Below the pieces are notes generated by a model, which was not told the DNA's origin, made no database searches, and worked only from the letters and a program-made list of their open reading frames with translations. A program made the translations under genes and the position numbers. Shown here in pieces: positions 47,485-52,263 of a stretch of 52,263 nt of DNA (the stretch's first letter is position 1; each line of letters opens with the position of its first letter). Where the stretch lies: NCBI GenBank assembly GCA_000708835.1, contig DF237402.1:1-52263 (forward strand), given 5' to 3'. Source of the stretch: Klebsormidium nitens (Eukaryota; Streptophyta; Klebsormidiophyceae; Klebsormidiales; Klebsormidiaceae).

Positions 47485-48219
47485 ATGGACATCACTCGGC
47501 TGCTTCAGCATCCGAGTATTGAGTCGACGACTGGAATCTCTGCCGAAGAGAAGCAAGACCTCGCACTCGTTTTCATCAAGGCGTTTAAGGATGAAGGCAA
47601 TGCTTTTCCGATTGACTTCGATGAGGTCTGGACGTTCTTGGAATACTCGACAAAGGGGAATGCACTTCAAAAATTGAAGCGGAACTTCAAGGAAGACATC
47701 GACTACATTGTACGGAAAGGGACACCGTACACGAGCTTGGGCTCGTCGCCAAAGCGCGGTTCGACTCCGGACCGCTATCTTCTAACAACAAAAGCCTTTG
47801 AGTTCTTCTCCATGAGCACAACCGGGAGCAAGGGGGATCGGGTAACGCGCGCGGCCCAAGTAATTGAGAGTGTGTCGGACGCAATCAGCAAGCTAGCAGC
47901 CTGCGTGAGCGTACGTACCGTACTCAACAAACGTGGTGAGTACAATGATGCTTATTCGCACCTGTACCAGGTTCGCAGAAGATATTGATCGTCTTCACAT
48001 GTCTATATTGCAGGCTTGGAGCTTGATACTAGTTTGAACCGCTCAGACGTTGCAAATCATCTAGCTCGCGTGCCGTCTTATATAAGTCGCGAGGAGGTTT
48101 TGCATACCAATGATAGCATCCAGCTTTGGGATATCAGAGTAATAAGCATGGTTAACCGTGCGCTGTGTCCAAAGAAGACAGGCCCGCTCGAGCGGGATGG
48201 CCAGGTGCACATATCATGA
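47485..48219 (+). CDS. KilA-N/MSV199 protein 3, probably two exons
   Basis: Exon 1 (47,485-47,935) has the MSV199 core: FPIDFDEVWTFLEYSTKGNALQKL, DIDYIVRKG, DRYLLTTKAFEFFSMSTTG. It ends at a strong donor (CGTG/GTGAGT). A 78-nt intron ends at ATATTGCAG (48,013), and exon 2 (48,014-48,219) continues in phase (LELDTSLNRSDVANHLARV) to TGA. Read without splicing, the frame would end at 47,988. About 218 residues. The short intron would be unusual for a viral gene and suggests adaptation to the host nucleus, or host origin. Confidence 0.65.
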
Positions 48220-48459
48220 TAGTGCAAGTGCAGATCATCGGAACCGCAAGTGCAAAATATGACAAACTTACTCGCCTGAAGAAACGATGTTATATGTGTG
48301 CCTTGACAGTAGGCCAATCGAGGAAAACAAAGCTTTCTCAGATTGGTTCGACTCAGCGAGCCCATCGTCAACGACGCCAGTCGAGTAATCGTTGAGCTGG
48401 CGTAATATCGATTCAACTTCAGACACGGATTGGCATACATACCAAGAGCTGATGACAAA

Positions 48460-49000
48460 GTGCCTTTCTGGCGGAACTCCGCCAAAATGAGAGGCCAGAG
48501 CTCCCGCGAGGGCCTTGTCACGTGCAGGAACGGGTTCTGACTGGCAAACACCTTCGCGAGAAAAGTGGCCACCCGAACAACCTTTCCAGTCTCATCCTTC
48601 AATTCTTCATCCTGCAATCTGTCCAAGAACAGGGACAGCTCCGCCGCAAAGGCCTTCGGAAACGCGTCTCCATGCTGTTTCCAGCTCTTGCGCAACCTTT
48701 CGGCATGAGCCTCTGTTTGAAGGTCCCTTTCCCAAGGATCCTCGTAGGTCATCCAAAGCCTCTGGGCCGGTATCCGGCCGGTCTCTGCTACATCACGCAA
48801 CACCCAAGAGATGACGACTGAAGGTGCTGGCGTCAGCTCTTCAGCGCACCCGGCGCGTGGTTGATTCGAAGCTGACGTCTTGAGAAAAGACTCGAGGAGA
48901 TCTTTGGGGGCGCCTTTGTTAGGTTGCTACCATTGTTGTACATGTCGTCAGCAGGCTTGGACGTTGCGGCAGCGCCGTTGGCGCAAGAAAAGGATACGCC
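48460..49000 (-). pseudogene. Degenerate gene, family X copy 1
   Basis: The minus-strand frame from about 48,925 down encodes DLLESFLKTSAS, then VVISWVLRDVAETG and YEDPWERDLQTEAHAERLRK, an acidic helical protein. Upstream of a CCCCC run near 48,930 the homologous reading lies in another frame (FSCANGAAATSKPADD), so a frameshift separates them. It is homologous to 50,435-51,372 over at least 170 residues. Function unknown. Confidence 0.55.
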
Positions 49001-49890
49001 CATCTAAAGCCAAAATGAACAAACACAAGCGCTTCCACAGTAATCTCCAGTGGAACAAAACTCCTGATCAGGTCGCTTTTATTTGATTGAACACGACAAG
49101 TAGCGGCCGGGTGGACACGCGGCCGGCACGTCGCCAGGCTCAGTGTCTCAAAATCTCAAGGGTTTGCAGGCTTTGGCCACTCCCCCGACGTCCGCCCACG
49201 CCCCGCTTGGCAGGCGCGCCAGGCGGTCGCGTGCGGCCCCACGTCGACTCGCCGCATCCAGCCGCGGCCGCGCAGCCGCCTGCAAAGATCTGCTACATTT
49301 CAAGCACAGCCCATTTGCACCAAACCTCTTTCGCACAATTCTTTCCGACTAAGCTGAAGGTCGTACTGACAACTGAAGCTGCAAGCAGTCCTTAAACGGT
49401 GATCGCTGATTGAAGGTGAAGTTGAAGGCGTCAAAGTGAAACAAGCAATCCGAAAACATAGATTGTACTCGTAGGGAGCTGCGCGAGTCGAGGTGAGGAA
49501 AGAAGGGCCGGAAAGCAACAATTAATCAGGCGGCTTTCATGTCTTCTTGGGTTCTGTTTTAAGTGCGCGGCATACGCTTCGCGACCTCAATTTCGTTCGA
49601 AAACATCGGCCACCACAATCAAATGAGGCCGGCCGGATCACATGAGGGTTCTTGTGCAAACTCAATCTGTTGAAAACTGGATTAGGCGAAAACGGCCTTG
49701 ACGCACGTTCCGCTCTGCAGATACGAACATTTTAGGTATTGAGATTCCTCAACTCTAGGACGAAGCCGCGACCTCAAACCTAATAACCATGTTCATTTTG
49801 CAGCGCTTTTGGAACGATTGAAAATTGATTCATCTGCCTCTTTTGTGAGCTTTACCCTTCTTCATGTTGCTCGATAAGCGGCTGTTTTCA
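49001..49890. other. No gene seen; GC-rich patch
   Basis: 49,105-49,290 is very GC-rich (CGGCCG and CGCC runs) and may be CpG-island-like. No reading frame has coding character. Confidence 0.35.
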
Positions 49891-50333
49891 CTATTCGTGC
49901 GTGGTTGAAAAGGTAACCAGACCCATGAGTTCAAGTGGTCCTGCCAGCACCATTAATAATATGTACAATGATACTCTGCTGAGCCCCGTGTAGGCAAGTG
50001 GGCGGGACTGCAGGAAACAGATGCACGATACGGATCCGCTGATGAGAATAAGAATAAGTGAGGCTGCCATGCGTCGCAGATACTGAGGAACTGACGTGGA
50101 AGAAGCTATATGCGCTTTAGGCAACAAGTGAGATCCAATCCTGAGCGCTTCCTTCTTAGACAGCAACCGGATGCTCCATCCGGGGAAGCGTGATCTTTAA
50201 GGGCAGAACATAAATACAGAAAAAAGCACCGGCCCACAATCATCCCAGCTATCGTCAGGAATGTAAAGGTCTTGTTCGCGTGGATCTTTTTGATACTGCC
50301 CTTAAAAAATCTTGAACTAAGCCTCGTAGACAT
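49891..50333 (-). pseudogene. Small multi-pass membrane protein, probably frameshifted
   Basis: A minus-strand frame from 50,333 gives a basic start and a helix (FTFLTIAGMIVGRCFFLYL). From about 50,166 another frame gives two more helices (MAASLILILISGSVSCICFL and SLYILLMVLAGPLELMGLV) and a stop at 49,891. Joined, this would be a protein with three helices and about 145 residues. Family unknown; it may instead be two chance frames. Confidence 0.3.
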
Positions 50334-50434
50334 TCAACGTTCAACCAAAGTACATCGAGATTTAAACCAGAAAGAGCATAGCATAAGGTGAGCATTTTGT
50401 ACGGAGAGGGTTTTTGAGGCGGCTGTACTAGTAA

Positions 50435-51372
50435 TTATAAACCATCCGATGGCTCTCCTGTCTCAACCTCCCACGGAGCCCTTATAATCGACGCCCTGAT
50501 AACCTTTTTTTTGGCGTCCTTCTTCTCCTTCTCTTGCAGTTTGTATGCTTCCATCCCCACCTTGGACATTCTTTGCGTGAGATTCTTGACTTCTTTTCCC
50601 ATGCTGAGAAAGTTTTTACTCTGAAGACGGAGCTTTCCTGCAGAGTCTACTTCATCCGGTAAATTCTCTGGGATACGAAAGAGCAGCACTTGAATCCTGT
50701 CTCGCCACCGCGATGTTTCCGGCGCCGCCCATTCCGCTCCTCGAGAAATTTGTTCGTGTCTCCGGCGGATCTCCGCTAGGACGGAAGGCTAGAGCTCCTG
50801 CGAGCGCCTTGTCACGTGAAAGGACGCGTTTTGACTGGCAAAGACCTGCGCCAAGAGAGTGGCCACCCGAACGTTCTTCCCTGCAACATTATCCCTGATG
50901 TCTTCCTCTTGCAAGCTCTTCGCAAATACGGACAGCTCCTCTGCAAAGGCCTTTGGAAAGGCGTCCCCATATTGATCCCAGCACTTGCGCAGCCTTGCGG
51001 CATGGGCCTCCGTTTGAAGGTCCCTCTTCCAAAGATCCTCGTAGGTGACCAGAAGCCTCTGAGGGATTCCTGATTCTGCTATATCACGCAGAACCCAGGC
51101 GATGACAACAGAAGGTGCTGCATCAGCTCCTCAGGGCAGTCCGCTTTCGGCGGTGTGGTTTTGATCAAAGACTCGAGGAGGTCTCTAGAAGCGCCTTCAA
51201 GCTCAGGCTTGTGCAGGTTGCTGTGAAAATGGTCGTCAGATGGCGTGGACGTTGCTGCAGCGCCGTCGGCGCAAGAAAAGGACAGGCCCTTCTTGGACCA
51301 AGGTGAACAAACCGTCAGCTTTGCGACGTCTCTGCTGCTTACAACTTCTAGGTGCACCTTCTTAGCTTGCAT
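50435..51372 (-). pseudogene. Degenerate gene, family X copy 2
   Basis: From ATG 51,372 (MQAKKVHLEVVSSRDVAKL) the frame runs to about 51,120, where one base missing relative to copy 1 shifts the frame. The shifted frame continues with VVIAWVLRDIAESG and YEDLWKRDLQTEAHAARLRK. At the position of a Trp codon in copy 1 there is a TAG. Beyond it the frame is open to TAA/TGA near 50,435 (Lys-rich coiled coil LQEKEKKDAKKK). A pseudogene of about 310 residues; function unknown. Confidence 0.55.
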
Positions 51373-51399
51373 TCGCGAAGCGACAAGCGGCATGTATAC

Positions 51400-52263
51400 A
51401 CATAGAGACGCGGCCGCTGCCAGTGAGGGTATGCATGATTTCAGAGTTAGCAGTGCGCATCGCGCCCGCGCGCGCGCTGGTCGCGGCATACATGAAGCGG
51501 GCCTGAGACCGCGCACGCGTCCAGCCTGGCGGCCGCCAATGAGCCCCCGGCCGGCGGCCGCCCGGCCGCGGCCGGCAGGAGTCCGCCTGCTGCGGCAAAC
51601 ATGAGCATTATATTCGCAAATCTGTTTTTTTGGGAACGTACAAACCCATGGACGTCTAGTACGAGTTGATCAATCCAAGCTGGCCCAGGGCCAAACCGCA
51701 TGAGCAGTCCGTTAAATGATGATCTTTCTCATCGCAAAATTCAGTCGCCGTCTCCTGATGTCAACTCATGATCGTGCACCTGCATACTCGTCTTTTGTTG
51801 CATGAGCGTTGCAATTCTTGCACTACGCAGATCAGAAGTTGTCATCGACATCGACGTAGTAAGCAGACGAATTTTGATCTAATATTTCTGTTGACGCAGT
51901 TCGAAGTTGACCTGCATCACTTATCCAGTCTCACCTTGAATTGGCAGACAGAGTGGCGAAGAAAAGACTATCGGTTCATATCTTCTTATGACAGCCGGTC
52001 GATATATATCTCTCAACTCTTTCTTCGTCGATCAAGGTTTTCATGAAAGAGCATCCGGGAAACGCTCTTATAACAACTGGTCATTTTGGTATAGTGCTTC
52101 AGTGGTTATATGAGTCAATGATCACCGAGTGTGAGCTCAGATCTAAACTACCGTTCCAAAAGCTAGGGCAATACTGCAGTAATACTATAGTAGTATGGTG
52201 GCAACTGGAGTGAAGAACTTGTACGACCCTCAAACTTTTTGAAAACGCACAATGATGATGTTC
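51400..52263. other. No gene seen; GC-rich patch then AT-rich tail
   Basis: 51,460-51,595 is extremely GC-rich (GCGCGCGC, GGCCGGCGGCCGCC). After it the sequence is AT-richer with no supported reading frame. An ACTATAGTAGTA-like stretch near 52,180 is unremarkable. Confidence 0.35.

Noticed and set aside
1-52263. tRNA, rRNA or riboswitch genes
   Set aside because: I found no cloverleaf or conserved rRNA segment by reading; a covariance-model search was not possible.

Overview
The window looks like nuclear DNA of an intron-containing eukaryote (most likely an alga or other protist; the host is not identifiable from sequence alone) that carries a piece of an endogenised giant virus (Nucleocytoviricota-type). 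About 5.0-23.7 kb is a compact, intron-free block on both strands with short or even overlapping gene ends. It encodes a viral-style transcription set (TFIIB, TATA-binding protein, TFIIS, mRNA 5'-triphosphatase), a YqaJ-type exonuclease, a C5 DNA methyltransferase, a WLM metalloprotease, a RING protein, a SWIB-domain protein, a thioredoxin-fold membrane protein, two WNK-like kinases, an aquaporin and a degenerate hybrid histidine kinase. Many of these genes are intact, but at least seven carry frameshifts or in-frame stops, so the block is partly decayed or contains sequencing errors.

The main structural result is a 17,312-bp CACTA-type (CMC superfamily) DNA transposon at 23,746-41,057. It has 28-bp imperfect terminal inverted repeats beginning CACAGGG, a 3-bp AGT target duplication, and two mirror-image subterminal arrays of the 7-mer TGCCCGG/CCGGGCA. 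Inside it is a three-exon Tnp2-like transposase with matching splice phases and one in-frame TAG. The element sits inside a small viral gene. The 3' part of that gene is at 23,338-23,745 and its first six codons plus the duplicated codon are at 41,058-41,078, and the frame is continuous when the element and one AGT are removed. Sequence right of 41,058 is therefore a continuation of the viral segment.

Other parts of the element are a multi-exon minus-strand gene (30,627-32,102), a two-exon minus-strand minigene, two homologous 207-nt zinc-finger terminal exons flanking a 190-bp tandem repeat, a degenerate GC-tract repeat and a 469-bp assembly gap whose two edges carry the same 29-bp sequence.

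Right of the element come short tandem repeats, a 471-bp Tc1/mariner-like MITE (98 percent identical to a copy at 9.0-9.5 kb in the viral block), an SP-RING (MIZ) zinc-finger gene, a cluster of three KilA-N/MSV199 genes (one fused to a PD-(D/E)XK-like nuclease segment), more tandem repeats, and two degenerate copies of an unknown gene at 48.5 and 50.4-51.4 kb. The left 5 kb holds a 525-residue single-exon membrane/coiled-coil protein, a MYND-finger exon fragment and an LRR-like relic. The aquaporin, hybrid kinase and WNK kinases next to each other suggest, as a hypothesis, a viral cassette acting on host osmotic and ion homeostasis.
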